Shown here piece after piece: positions 19,276 through 28,800 of a DNA stretch of 64,000 nt (the first letter of the stretch is position 1; every line of letters begins with the position of its first letter). Origin of the DNA: Jannaschia rubra (GTDB lineage: Bacteria > Pseudomonadota > Alphaproteobacteria > Rhodobacterales > Rhodobacteraceae); assembly GCF_001403735.1 (NCBI RefSeq), contig NZ_CXPG01000012.1:124001-188000 (forward strand), in the 5' to 3' direction. Below the pieces are notes generated by a model. That model saw only the letters and a program-made list of their open reading frames with translations, searched no databases and was not told the origin of the DNA. Made by a program: the position numbers and the translations under genes.

Positions 19276-20349
19276 TCAGGCCCGGCCCGCGGCCACCAGA
19301 TCGCGCGCGATGCGGGCATAGGCGTCGGCCATCGGCCCTTCGCCCGCCGCGACCGGCGTGCCCGCATCGCCGCCGAGCCGGGTGTCGAGGTCGATGGGCA
19401 GCGCGCCGAGGAACGGCAGGCCCAGCTTGCCCGCCTCGGCCCGGACGCCGCCGTGGCCGAAGATATGCGCTTCAAACCCGCAATTGGGACAGTGGAAGGT
19501 GGACATGTTCTCGATCAGGCCCAGCACCGGCGTCTTGAGCGTGGTGAACATGTCGAGCGCCTTGCGCGCATCGAGGAGCGCCACGTCCTGCGGGGTGCTG
19601 ACGACGATGGCGCCGTCCACATGCGTCTTGGAGCAGAGCGTGAGCTGCACGTCACCGGTGCCCGGCGGCAGGTCGACGATCAGCACGTCGAGATCCTGAC
19701 CGCCGGTGTGATGGGTCCAGACCACCTGCCCCAGCATCTGCTGGAGCGCGCCCATGAGCATGGGGCCGCGCCAGATGACGGCCTTGTCCTCCGCCAGCAT
19801 GAGGCCGATGGACATGACGGTGACGCCATGGGCCTGCAACGGGTGGATCGTCTTGCCGTCGGGCGAGGCGGGGCGCTTGCTGAGGCCCATCATGCGCGGT
19901 TGGCTGGGGCCGTGGATGTCGGCATCGAGAAGGCCCACGCGCCGCCCCTGTCGCGCCAGCGCCACGGCGAGATTCGAGCTGACGGTGGATTTGCCCACGC
20001 CACCCTTGCCGGAAGCGATGGCAAGCACGCGGCGGACGCCCGGCACGGCGGTGGGCCCGGCCTGCGGCTTGGGGTGGCCGCCGATCTTGAGCGCGGGGGG
20101 CGCCTGTTCGGCGGTGAGCACGGCCTGCACCCGCGCGACGCCGGGAAGGGCCGCGACGGCGGCTTCGGCAGCGGCGCGCATCGGCTCCATCACGCGGGCG
20201 ATCTCGACGGAGGGCGCCTCGATCACGAAGCGGACGTCGCCGCCGTCGATGACCAGCGCGCGCACCATGTCGGCGCCGATCAGGTCGCGGCCGTCCGGGA
20301 TGCGGATGGCCGAGAGCGCGTGCTTCACGTCTTCGCGGTCGATGGTCAT
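19276..20349 (-). CDS. apbC: Mrp/ApbC-type iron-sulfur cluster carrier P-loop ATPase
   Basis: 357 residues. An N-terminal DUF59 (MIP18-like) domain (about residues 1-85) is followed by a ParA/MinD-type NTPase with the deviant Walker A IASGKGGVGKSTVSSNLA. Switch motifs are LLDADIHGPSQPRMMG and VDLPPGTGDVQLT. The CxxC pair HCPNCGFE binds the bridging 4Fe-4S cluster. It delivers Fe-S clusters to apoproteins. ATG 20349 has GGGGGAG upstream. It begins 29 bases after the MFS gene ends on the same strand, so the two are likely co-transcribed. Confidence 0.95.
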   Translation of the reverse strand: MTIDREDVKHALSAIRIPDGRDLIGADMVRALVIDGGDVRFVIEAPSVEIARVMEPMRAAAEAAVAALPGVARVQAVLTAEQAPPALKIGGHPKPQAGPTAVPGVRRVLAIASGKGGVGKSTVSSNLAVALARQGRRVGLLDADIHGPSQPRMMGLSKRPASPDGKTIHPLQAHGVTVMSIGLMLAEDKAVIWRGPMLMGALQQMLGQVVWTHHTGGQDLDVLIVDLPPGTGDVQLTLCSKTHVDGAIVVSTPQDVALLDARKALDMFTTLKTPVLGLIENMSTFHCPNCGFEAHIFGHGGVRAEAGKLGLPFLGALPIDLDTRLGGDAGTPVAAGEGPMADAYARIARDLVAAGRA

Positions 20350-20377
20350 CGGATGCTCCCCCTCGGGTGGTCGGGGT

Positions 20378-21568
20378 CTAGGTGGACCTGCGGGCAGGGG
20401 ATGGCAAGACCAGCGCCGCCGCGACGAGGGTGCCGCCGAGGCCCGACCAGAGCAGGACGGTGGAAAGGCCGAAGACGCCCGCGAGCAGGCCGATGGCGCC
20501 GGACCCCAGGGCCACCGCACCGATGCCCACGACGACCCAGAGCGACATGACGCGGCCGCGCAGGTGGTCGGACAGATCCTCCTGCACCGCGGCCTGAAGG
20601 CCCACGCCGCAGAAGGTCGAGGCGAAGCCCAGCACCGCCGTCCAGACCAGGGCCGCGTGCCAGGACGACGACAGGCCGAGGCAGGCGAGCGACGCGATGC
20701 CACCCAGAAGGACCGCGCGCGTGACCGGCGGGATGCCCCCCTGCCCCGCGCCTGCCGTCTTGGCCAGAGCGGCGGCGAGCGCGCCCGCCCCGGCGGCGGC
20801 GGTCAGAAGGCCCAGACCCGCCGCGCCCTTGTCGTGGACGCCCTCGGCCATGACGGGCAGGAGTTCGAGGTAGCCGCGCACCAGCACCGCGATGGCCGCC
20901 GTCAGCACCATGGCGTGACGCGCGACAGGAGTGGCGGCGAGATAGCGCAGCCCCTCGCCGATGCCCTGCATCAGCCCCGCGCGCGGCGCGGCAGGCAGGG
21001 GGCGCGGGTCCATCCAGCGGATCGCGGCGAGCATCGGCAGGTAGAGCGCGGCCGAGAGCCAGAGCGTCGTCACCGCGCCGAAGGCCGCGATCATCACGCC
21101 GGTCAGCACCGGGCCGACCATCCGCCCCATGTTGAAGTTGAGCGCCGAGAGCGCGACGACGTTCGGGACATCGGCGCGCGGCACGAGGCGCGGACCGAGC
21201 GACATGCGGACGGGATGATGCGCCGCAGTGATGAGGCCCACGGTGAAGGCCACCGCCGCAAGCCCCCAGCGGCCCAGCCCCGGCCCGCCCGCGACGAGCG
21301 CGGCCACCGCAAGCACCGCCGCCATGGAACCCGAGGTCATCATCAGCGCGCGACGGATGTCGGCGCGGTCGACCAGCACGCCGAAGACCGGCCCGGCGAA
21401 GATCGTGGGCAGAAGGCCGAGCGCCGCGATGAAGCCGACGAAGGCGGCGGAATGGGACACGTCCCACGCGAGCCAGCCCAGCGTCACCCGCTGCGCCCAG
21501 AGCGCCTGCACGACGGGGACGGCGGCGAAGAAATAGGCACGGAATCCGGAGTGGCTGAGGGCGCTCAT
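20378..21568 (-). CDS. MFS transporter (EntS/MefA-like exporter)
   Basis: 396 residues with about twelve transmembrane helices in two halves. The loop between helices 2 and 3 reads GVLVDRADIRRALM, the MFS motif A region. HLRGRVMSLW in the second half is typical of the transmembrane secretion effector subfamily (MFS_3), which includes EntS. The substrate is unknown. ATG 21568 begins just before the first helix. Confidence 0.9.
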   Translation of the reverse strand: MSALSHSGFRAYFFAAVPVVQALWAQRVTLGWLAWDVSHSAAFVGFIAALGLLPTIFAGPVFGVLVDRADIRRALMMTSGSMAAVLAVAALVAGGPGLGRWGLAAVAFTVGLITAAHHPVRMSLGPRLVPRADVPNVVALSALNFNMGRMVGPVLTGVMIAAFGAVTTLWLSAALYLPMLAAIRWMDPRPLPAAPRAGLMQGIGEGLRYLAATPVARHAMVLTAAIAVLVRGYLELLPVMAEGVHDKGAAGLGLLTAAAGAGALAAALAKTAGAGQGGIPPVTRAVLLGGIASLACLGLSSSWHAALVWTAVLGFASTFCGVGLQAAVQEDLSDHLRGRVMSLWVVVGIGAVALGSGAIGLLAGVFGLSTVLLWSGLGGTLVAAALVLPSPARRST

Positions 21569-21657
21569 CGGCCAAAGCTAGGCGCGGCGCGCGAAAGGGC
21601 CAACGAACGCGACGTCATCCATGCAGATGCTGCATAGCGGCATTGAGACAACCGGCC

Positions 21658-21690
21658 GTTGTGCAACTGCGGCGTTAGCGCCATCTATCA
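21658..21690 (+). promoter_or_regulatory. Candidate stress (RpoH-type) promoter of the DUF1127 gene
   Basis: GTTG at 21658 and CCATCTATC at 21681 are a loose match to the CTTG/CCAT-type RpoH promoters that drive the equivalent Rhodobacter locus. The 19-base spacing is a little long. This is a suggestion from position and partial match only. Confidence 0.25.
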
Positions 21691-21731
21691 CTCAACGAAA
21701 CGGCGAAACGGCAATGGGGCCGTGACCCGAT

Positions 21732-21760
21732 CAGAGGCAGAAAGCCTCTGGAACCAGAGG
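21732..21760 (+). promoter_or_regulatory. Competing hairpins at the DUF1127 ribosome-binding site
   Basis: CAGAGGC (21732-21738) pairs with GCCTCTG (21744-21750) around AGAAA. The 3' arm, CCTCT, can instead pair with the Shine-Dalgarno AGAGG at 21756-21760, ten bases before the ATG. The two folds exclude each other, so the leader could switch the site on and off. Confidence 0.4.
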
Positions 21761-21770
21761 AACGAAAAAC

Positions 21771-21989
21771 ATGGCAAGCACCTTCTACGGCAACACTGCA
21801 ACCTCCGCCACCCTGCGCGACCGAGTTGCGGCACGTCTCGACACCGCGCGTATCGGTCTCGGCAACTGGCGGACCTATCGCCGGACGCTGAACGAACTGT
21901 CGGCGCTGTCGAACCGCGACCTGGCCGATCTGGGCCTGAGCCGGTCGATGATCCGCGCGATCGCGTTGGAAGCGGCCTACGGCAAGTAA
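21771..21989 (+). CDS. DUF1127 small protein (CcaF1-like)
   Basis: 72 residues. The C-terminal half carries the DUF1127 motif: LGNWRTYRRTLNELSALSNR then DLADLGLSRSMIRAIA. In Rhodobacter sphaeroides the corresponding DUF1127 gene sits upstream of the CcsR small RNAs, is stress-induced with them, and its product was reported to bind RNA and affect sRNA maturation. Here too it is followed directly by an array of CCUCC-loop hairpins. ATG 21771 has AGAGGAA upstream. Basic and arginine-rich, which fits RNA binding. Confidence 0.92.
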   Translation: MASTFYGNTATSATLRDRVAARLDTARIGLGNWRTYRRTLNELSALSNRDLADLGLSRSMIRAIALEAAYGK

Positions 21990-22002
21990 GAGATACCTGC
22001 AG

Positions 22003-22375
22003 TGCCCGGTCCTCCCCCGGGCATTGCGGGGACGCGGCGGCGATCTCCTCCCTGATCCGTCCGCCGCACCACATTCCCGGCCCTTTCCTCCCATCGGGCC
22101 GGGGACCGGTCCGGACCTCTCCTCCTCCCTTGAGGGCCGGACATCGTGAAGGAACCGGCGGCATCCTTTCCTCCCATCGGATGTCGTCGGGGCCTTTCAC
22201 GGACAGATACGGAACCTTCGCCGCAGTGCGGCGTTCGGAACCGGAACTTCGACGGCGGGCGTCTCCTCCCGATTGGCCCGTCGCCCGAAGCCGGACGCTG
22301 CCCGACCTCCCTCGCGGCTGGCGTTCGACGCAGAAACGGCGGTGCCCATCCTCCCATGGGCGCCGCCGTTTTTTT
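22003..22375 (+). ncRNA. Array of CcsR-like small RNAs with anti-Shine-Dalgarno loops, ending in a terminator
   Basis: A run of stem-loops, each showing a CCUCCC or CUCCUCCC loop. Stems: 22003-22009/22017-22023; 22034-22040/22061-22067; 22076-22083/22096-22103 (exact 8 bp); 22110-22119/22132-22141; 22145-22166/22179-22201; about 22247-22290; about 22286-22327; and 22335-22349/22356-22370 (15 bp) followed by seven T, which also acts as terminator. An extra hairpin without the motif lies near 22220. I count eight motif loops. Rhodobacter sphaeroides has four CcsR RNAs downstream of a DUF1127 gene, processed from one transcript and involved in oxidative-stress and C1 metabolism control. The array therefore looks expanded. 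Confidence 0.85.
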
Positions 22376-22378
22376 GCG

Positions 22379-22747
22379 TCAGATGTCTGCGGCCCAGTCG
22401 ATCGCCTCCGGGGCCGAGCCGAATGGAAAGATGCGGATGTCGAGCGTCGGGACGATCGGATCGAGACGCTCGAAGATGTAGCCGAGCCATGTCTTGTCCG
22501 TCAGGACGGCCAGGCGGCGGAACTGCATCAGGTTGCCCAGCAGCCCGAGCTCATGCCGGATGTCGGCCGCGACCGCATCGCGCGAAGCATCATTGAACCC
22601 CTCGAAATCGACGACCGCGCCGATGCTGCGCTGGCTTTTGAGCAGGCCGTCCAGATCGGCGTAGATCGCGTCGATGTCGGCGCGGTCGAGATCGCCCGAC
22701 AGCCGGATCGCCCAGACGTTTTCGGGCGCGTCCAGTTTTTCGTACAT
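22379..22747 (-). CDS. STAS/SpoIIAA-like protein
   Basis: 122 residues. The pattern MYEKLDAPENVWAIRLSGDL, then VVDFEGFNDASRDAVAADI and FRRLAVLTDKTWLGYIFE, matches the SpoIIAA-like (STAS/SEC14-type) family of small cytoplasmic proteins. Members may bind lipids or nucleotides; the role is not established. It is convergent with the small-RNA array, whose terminator ends 3 bases before this gene's stop, so that terminator may serve both. Confidence 0.82.
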   Translation of the reverse strand: MYEKLDAPENVWAIRLSGDLDRADIDAIYADLDGLLKSQRSIGAVVDFEGFNDASRDAVAADIRHELGLLGNLMQFRRLAVLTDKTWLGYIFERLDPIVPTLDIRIFPFGSAPEAIDWAADI

Positions 22748-22775
22748 CGCGGGTCTCCTGTGATTGGGTGCGGCG

Positions 22776-25196
22776 TCAGAACGGCACGTCGCCCGCCTGA
22801 TCGGCGGGGACGAGGAAGCGGCCGACGAGTTTCTTCACGCCGGCCTTGTCGAAGGAGACCTCGAGCTTGTCGCCCTCCACCCCCGTCACCTCGCCGTAGC
22901 CGAACTTCTGGTGGAACACGCGGTCGCCTTCGGTGAAGGCGCTGACGGCGGTGGCGTCGATCGTCAGGTTCTTGGCCTCGGACGGCTGGCGCATGGGGCG
23001 GGTGGCGTTGGATTGGAGCCGCCGCCAGCCGGGGGAATTGTAGACGTCGGCGCGGGCGGCCTTGTCCTGCAGGTTGGATTCGACGCCGCCCGACATGGCG
23101 GCCTGCTGTGCTGCGGCCATGCCGGTCGCGCCGAAGCCGCCGCCGTAGAGGCCGGGCGGGGTCAGCACCTCGACGTGTTCGGTGGGCAATTCGTCGATGA
23201 AGCGCGACGGCAGGGCGGATTGCCACTGGCCGTAGAGGCGGCGGTTGGCCGCGAAGCTGATGGTGCAGATTTCCTCGGCCCGGGTGATGCCGACGTAAGC
23301 GAGGCGGCGTTCCTCCTCCAGCCCCTTCATGCCGCTTTCGTCCATCGAGCGCTGCGACGGGAACAGCCCGTCCTCCCACCCCGGCAGGAAGACGACCGGA
23401 AACTCCAGCCCCTTGGCGGCGTGGAGCGTCATCAGCGTGATCTGGGGTTCGGACTGCGACTGCTCGTTGTCCATGATGAGGCTGACGTGTTCGAGGAAAC
23501 CCTGCAGGTTCTCGAACCCTTCCAGCGCCTTGACCAGTTCCTTGAGGTTTTCGAGCCGGCCCGGCGCCTCGGGCGTCTTTTCGTTTTGCCAGAAGGTCGT
23601 GTAGCCGGATTCGTCGAGGATTTCCTCGGCCAGCCGGATGTGGTCACGCCCGTCGAGCAGTTCCGCCCGCCAGCGCGCCAGACCATCGACCAGTTCGGCC
23701 AGCGCCTTGCCGCCCTTGCCGCCGATGGTCTTCGTGCGCACGCAGAGCCGCGCGCCCTCGACCAGCGACACGCCGTTCGACCGGGCCATGACCTGGATCG
23801 TCTGCTGCGCCTTGTCGCCGAGGCCCCGTTTGGGGGTGTTCACGATCCGCTCGAACGCGAGGTCGTCGTCGGGGCTGACGACGAGGCGGAAGTAGGCCAT
23901 GGCGTCGCGAATCTCGAGCCGTTCGTAGAAGCGCGGGCCGCCGATCACGCGGTAAGGCAGGCCGATGGTGAGGAAGCGATCCTCGAAGGCGCGCATCTGG
24001 TGGGCGGCGCGGACGAGGATGGCCATGCTGTCGAGCGGGATCCGGTCGAGACCGCGGGTGCCGCGTTGCAGCGATTCCGCCTCCTCGCCGATCCAGCGGG
24101 CCTCCTCGTCGCCGTCCCAGTGGCCGATGAGGCGGACCTTCTCGCCCTCCTCTGCTTTCGTCCAGAGGGTCTTGCCGAGGCGGCCCTTGTTGCCCGCGAT
24201 GACGGCGGAAGCGGCGGCGAGGATGTGGGGGGTGGAGCGGTAGTTCTGTTCCAGGCGGATGATCTGCGCGCCCTCGAAATCCTTTTCGAAGCGTAGGATG
24301 TTGCCGACCTCGGCGCCGCGCCAGCCGTAGATGGACTGGTCGTCGTCGCCCACGCAGCAGATGTTGCGGTGCCCGCCGGCCAGCAGGCGCAGCCAGAGGT
24401 ACTGGGCGACGTTGGTGTCCTGGTATTCGTCCACGAGGATGTAGCGGAACCAGCGGCGGTATTGTGCGAGCACGTCGTCGTGGGTCTGGAAAATATGGAT
24501 GACGTGCAGCAGCAGGTCGCCGAAATCGACGGCGTTCAGCGTGAGCAGCCGGTCCTGATAGGCGCGGTAGAGCGCGACGCCGTGGCCATCGAAGGCGCCG
24601 GCCTCGTTCGCGGGCACCTTGTCGGGCGTCCAGGCGCGGTTCTTCCAGTGATCGATGATCCCGGCCAGCATCCGGGGCGGCCAGCGCTTTTCGTCGATGT
24701 CGGCGGCCTGGATGAGCTGCTTCAGCAGGCGGTTCTGGTCGTCGGTATCGAGGATGGTGAAGTTCGAGCGCAGGTGAAGGTCGCGCGCCTCGCCCCCGAC
24801 GCTCACCTTGCGGCCGACGAGTTCGGCGTGGCGGCGCAGAAGCTTGACGCAGACCGAATGGAAGGTGCCGAGCCAGGGCATCCCCTCCGCCGCCTGGCCC
24901 ATCATGCGACCGAGGCGGTCCTTCATCTCGCGCGCGGCCTTGTTGGTGAAGGTGACCGCGAGGATCTCGTTCGGGCGGGCCTTGCCCTGCGCCATCAGGT
25001 GCGCGATGCGGGCCGTCAGGGCGCGGGTTTTGCCGGTGCCTGCCCCCGCGAGCATCAGAACCGGACCGTCGAGCGTCTGCACCGCCTGCAATTGCGCGGG
25101 ATTGAGCCCGTCGAGATAGGGCGCCGGGCGCGCGGCCATGGCGCGGGCGGACAGGCTGGGGGCCTCGAAGGCGTCGGAATCGGTGCTATCGGTCAT
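22776..25196 (-). CDS. uvrD: UvrD/PcrA-type ATP-dependent 3'-5' DNA helicase
   Basis: 806 residues from ATG 25196. The open frame extends ten codons upstream but MTDSTDSDAF is the usual start. Superfamily 1A motifs in order: Walker A LMLAGAGTGKTRALTARI (about residue 45), VTFTNKAAREMKDR, Walker B VDEYQDTNVAQY, QSIYGWRGAE, RLEQNYRST, TLHAAKGLEFPVVFLPG and YVGITRAEE. The C-terminal Tudor-like RNA polymerase-interacting domain (EGDRVFHQKFGYGEV) is present. It works in nucleotide excision and mismatch repair and in clearing replication blocks. Confidence 0.96.
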   Translation of the reverse strand: MTDSTDSDAFEAPSLSARAMAARPAPYLDGLNPAQLQAVQTLDGPVLMLAGAGTGKTRALTARIAHLMAQGKARPNEILAVTFTNKAAREMKDRLGRMMGQAAEGMPWLGTFHSVCVKLLRRHAELVGRKVSVGGEARDLHLRSNFTILDTDDQNRLLKQLIQAADIDEKRWPPRMLAGIIDHWKNRAWTPDKVPANEAGAFDGHGVALYRAYQDRLLTLNAVDFGDLLLHVIHIFQTHDDVLAQYRRWFRYILVDEYQDTNVAQYLWLRLLAGGHRNICCVGDDDQSIYGWRGAEVGNILRFEKDFEGAQIIRLEQNYRSTPHILAAASAVIAGNKGRLGKTLWTKAEEGEKVRLIGHWDGDEEARWIGEEAESLQRGTRGLDRIPLDSMAILVRAAHQMRAFEDRFLTIGLPYRVIGGPRFYERLEIRDAMAYFRLVVSPDDDLAFERIVNTPKRGLGDKAQQTIQVMARSNGVSLVEGARLCVRTKTIGGKGGKALAELVDGLARWRAELLDGRDHIRLAEEILDESGYTTFWQNEKTPEAPGRLENLKELVKALEGFENLQGFLEHVSLIMDNEQSQSEPQITLMTLHAAKGLEFPVVFLPGWEDGLFPSQRSMDESGMKGLEEERRLAYVGITRAEEICTISFAANRRLYGQWQSALPSRFIDELPTEHVEVLTPPGLYGGGFGATGMAAAQQAAMSGGVESNLQDKAARADVYNSPGWRRLQSNATRPMRQPSEAKNLTIDATAVSAFTEGDRVFHQKFGYGEVTGVEGDKLEVSFDKAGVKKLVGRFLVPADQAGDVPF

Positions 25197-25263
25197 GGCT
25201 GCAAGGTAAGGCGGCAGCCGCGCCAAGGGAACCCCGCGTTCGCGCTATGTTCCCAAGGGTGCG

Positions 25264-25297
25264 AAAAAGGGCCGGGCCGCCACCAGGACGGCCCGGC
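25264..25297 (-). terminator. Rho-independent terminator after the EF-hand gene
   Basis: On the minus strand a 9-bp GC stem (25271-25279 with 25289-25297) is followed by five T. It lies ten bases beyond the stop of the EF-hand gene and before uvrD. Confidence 0.75.
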
Positions 25298-25306
25298 GGG
25301 AACGCG

Positions 25307-25708
25307 TCAGCCGTCGCGGTCCATCATCATCTGCCGCTCGCCGGAGAACATGTTGTATTCGTCCTCGTCGAGCAGGTCGTTGTCGTCGGCATCGAAGCGA
25401 TCGAAGTCGGCTTCGTAGAACTCGTCCTCCGAAATGTCGCCGCTGGCATCGATGTCGTAGGTGTCGGACCCGACCATCTCCTCCATGCCTTCACGGCCGG
25501 CGTCGAACTCGTCCGTCGTCACCATTCCGTCGCCATCCGCATCGTAGCCGGTGAAGCCCGCGCTCATGTCGCCGTCGCGGTACTCCTGCATGCTGAGCAT
25601 GCCATCGCCGTCGGCGTCGTAGTCGGTCATCATCTTCATGTCGTCCTGCGCCAGCACGGGGCCGGCGGTCATCAGGATCGCTGTCGTAAGTGCAAGTGTC
25701 TTGCGCAT
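25307..25708 (-). CDS. Exported EF-hand calcium-binding protein
   Basis: 133 residues. A Sec signal peptide (residues 1-20, ending VLAQ) precedes four EF-hand loops: DADGDGMLSMQE, DADGDGMVTTDE, DIDASGDISEDE and DADDNDLLDEDE. All have acidic residues at the coordinating positions. The mature protein is very acidic and methionine-rich (DDMKMM, RQMMM). It is likely a periplasmic calcium-binding protein of the EF-hand family common in Rhodobacteraceae. The role is unknown. It is divergent from pyc. Confidence 0.9.
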   Translation of the reverse strand: MRKTLALTTAILMTAGPVLAQDDMKMMTDYDADGDGMLSMQEYRDGDMSAGFTGYDADGDGMVTTDEFDAGREGMEEMVGSDTYDIDASGDISEDEFYEADFDRFDADDNDLLDEDEYNMFSGERQMMMDRDG

Positions 25709-25834
25709 GTCGTCTCTCCCTTTGTTTGCAGGTATGGGGAAACGTCCACCGCGGGCTGCGGTTCCCGCCGGAAACGGTTGCCGCATCGCAGCACGGCCGC
25801 TACCACTTCGGTCAACCGACGGGAGAGGCGAAGA

Positions 25835-28800
25835 ATGGCCGAGTTCAGCAAGATCCTCATCGCGAACCGGGGCGAAATCGCCATCCGCGTGATGCGTGCC
25901 GCCAACGAGATGGGCAAGAAGACCGTCGCCGTCTATGCCGAGGAGGACAAATTGTCGCTCCACCGGTTCAAGGCCGACGAAGCCTATCGCGTGGGCGAGG
26001 GGCTGGGGCCGGTCGCGGCCTATCTGTCCATCCCCGAAATCATCCGCGTGGCGCGGGCGTCGGGGGCCGATGCGATCCACCCCGGATACGGCCTTCTGTC
26101 GGAGAACCCGGAATTCGTCGACGCCTGCACCGCCGCGGGCATCGCCTTCATCGGGCCCCGCGCCGAGACCATGCGGGCCCTGGGCGACAAGGCGTCGGCG
26201 CGGCAGGTGGCCATCGCAGCGGGGGTGCCGGTCATTCCGGCGACGGACGTTCTGGGCGACGACATGGCGGAAATCCGCAGGCAGGCGGAGGAGGTCGGCT
26301 ATCCGCTGATGCTGAAGGCGTCCTGGGGCGGCGGGGGTCGGGGGATGCGGCCCATCGCGTCCGAGGAGGAGCTGGAGGAGAAGGTGCTGGAAGGCCGGCG
26401 CGAGGCGGAGGCCGCCTTCGGCAACGGCGAGGGATATCTGGAGCGGATGATCCCCCGCGCGCGCCACGTCGAGGTGCAGATCCTGGGCGACCGGCAGGGC
26501 AACATCTATCACCTGTACGAGCGGGACTGCTCCGTCCAGCGGCGCAACCAGAAGGTCGTGGAGCGGGCACCCGCCCCGTACCTTTCGGAAGCGCAGCGGG
26601 AACACATCTGTTCGCTGGGCAAGAAGATCTGCGAGCACGTGCAGTACGAATGCGCCGGCACCGTCGAGTTCCTGATGGACATGGATACCGGCGAGTTCTT
26701 CTTCATAGAGGTGAACCCCCGCGTGCAGGTCGAGCACACCGTCACCGAGGAGGTGACCGGCATCGACATCGTGCGCGCCCAGATCCTGATCGCGGAGGGC
26801 AAGTCGCTGATGGAGGCGACGGGGGTCGCGTCGCAATACGACGTCACGCTGGACGGCCACGCGGTGCAGTGCCGGGTCACGACCGAGGACCCGCAGAACA
26901 ACTTCATCCCCGATTACGGCCGCATCACCACCTATCGGTCTGCGACGGGCATGGGCATCCGGCTGGACGGGGGCACGGCCTATTCGGGCGCGGTCATCAC
27001 GCGGTATTACGACAGCCTGCTGACCAAGGTGACGGCCTGGGCGCGCACGCCGGAGGCCGCGATCAAGCGGATGGACCGGGCGCTCCGCGAGTTCCGCATC
27101 CGGGGCGTCAGCACCAACATCCCCTTCGTCATCAACCTGCTGCGGCACCCGAAGTTCCTGTCCTACGAGTATTCCACGCGCTTCATCGACGAGACGCCGG
27201 AGCTGTTCGACTTTCCCGTGCAGCGCGACCGGGCGACGCGCATCCTGACCTATGTGGCCGACATCTCGGTCAACGGGCACCCGGAGACGGAGGGTCGCCC
27301 CCGCCCCGCCGCCGACATCCGCGTGCCGCGCGCGCCCGACCTGATGGCGGATGTGCCGCCCGATGGGACGAAGCAGATCCTGGAGGCGAAGGGGCCGAAG
27401 GGGCTGGCCGACTGGATGCTGGGCCAGAGGCGGCTGCTGCTGACGGACACGACGATGCGCGACGGGCACCAGTCGCTGCTGGCGACGCGGATGCGGTCGA
27501 TCGACATGGTACGCGCGGCGCCCGCCTATGCCGCGAACCTGCCGGAATTATTCAGCGTGGAATGCTGGGGCGGCGCCACCTTCGACGTGGCGTATCGGTT
27601 CCTGCAGGAGTGTCCGTGGCAACGGCTACGCGACCTGCGCGCGGCGATGCCGAACCTGCTGACGCAGATGCTGCTGCGGGCGTCGAACGGAGTGGGATAC
27701 ACCAACTATCCCGACAACGTGGTCCAGAGCTTCGTGCGGCAGGCCGCGGAGACGGGGATCGACGTGTTCCGCGTGTTCGACAGCCTCAACTGGGTCGAGA
27801 ACATGCGCGTGGCCATGGATGCGGTGATCGACACCGGCCGCGTCTGCGAGGGGACACTGTGCTATACCGGCGACCTGCTGGACCCGGACCGCGCGAAATA
27901 CGACCTGAAGTACTACGTCGGCATGGCCCGCGCGCTGGAGGATGCGGGGGCGCATGTGCTGGGCGTCAAGGACATGGCGGGGCTGCTGAAGCCCGCGGCG
28001 GCGCGCGCCCTGTTCGGCGCGTTGAAGGAGGAGGTGGGCATCCCCATCCACTTCCACACCCACGACACCGCCGGCATCGCCTGCGCCACCGTCCTTGCCG
28101 CGAGCGAGGCAGGCGTGGACGCGGCGGACGTGGCGATGGACGCGTTCTCGGGCAACACCTCGCAGGCGACCTTCGGCACGATCCTGGCCGCGCTGAAGGA
28201 CGATCCGCGCGATCCGGGTCTGGACGAGGGCGCGGTGCGGCGGATGTCGGACTACTGGGAAGCCGTCCGCGCGCAGTACCTGGCCTTCGAAAGCGGGATG
28301 CAGGCGCCGTCGTCGGAGGTCTATCTGCACGAGATGCCGGGCGGGCAGTTCACCAACCTCAAGGCACAGGCGCGCAGCATGGGGCTGGAGGACCGCTGGC
28401 ACGAGGTGGCGCAGATGTATGCCGACGTGAACCGCATGTTCGGCGACATCGTGAAGGTCACGCCGTCGTCCAAGGTGGTGGGCGACATGGCGTTGATGAT
28501 GGTCGCGCAGGGTCTGACGGTGGAGCAGGTGACGGACCCCGACACCGACATCAGCTTTCCGGATTCGGTGATCGACATGATGAAGGGCAACCTGGGGCAG
28601 CCGCCGGGCGGATGGCCGAAAGCGTTGCAGAAGAAGGTCCTGAAGGGTGAGCCGCCGCTGACCGACCGGCCAGGCAAGCACCTGCCGCCGGTCGACCTGG
28701 AGGCGGTGCGCGCGGAGCTTTCTGCGCGGCTGGAGCAGGAGATCGACGACGAGGATCTGAACGGATACCTGATGTATCCCAAGGTCTTCACCGATTACGC

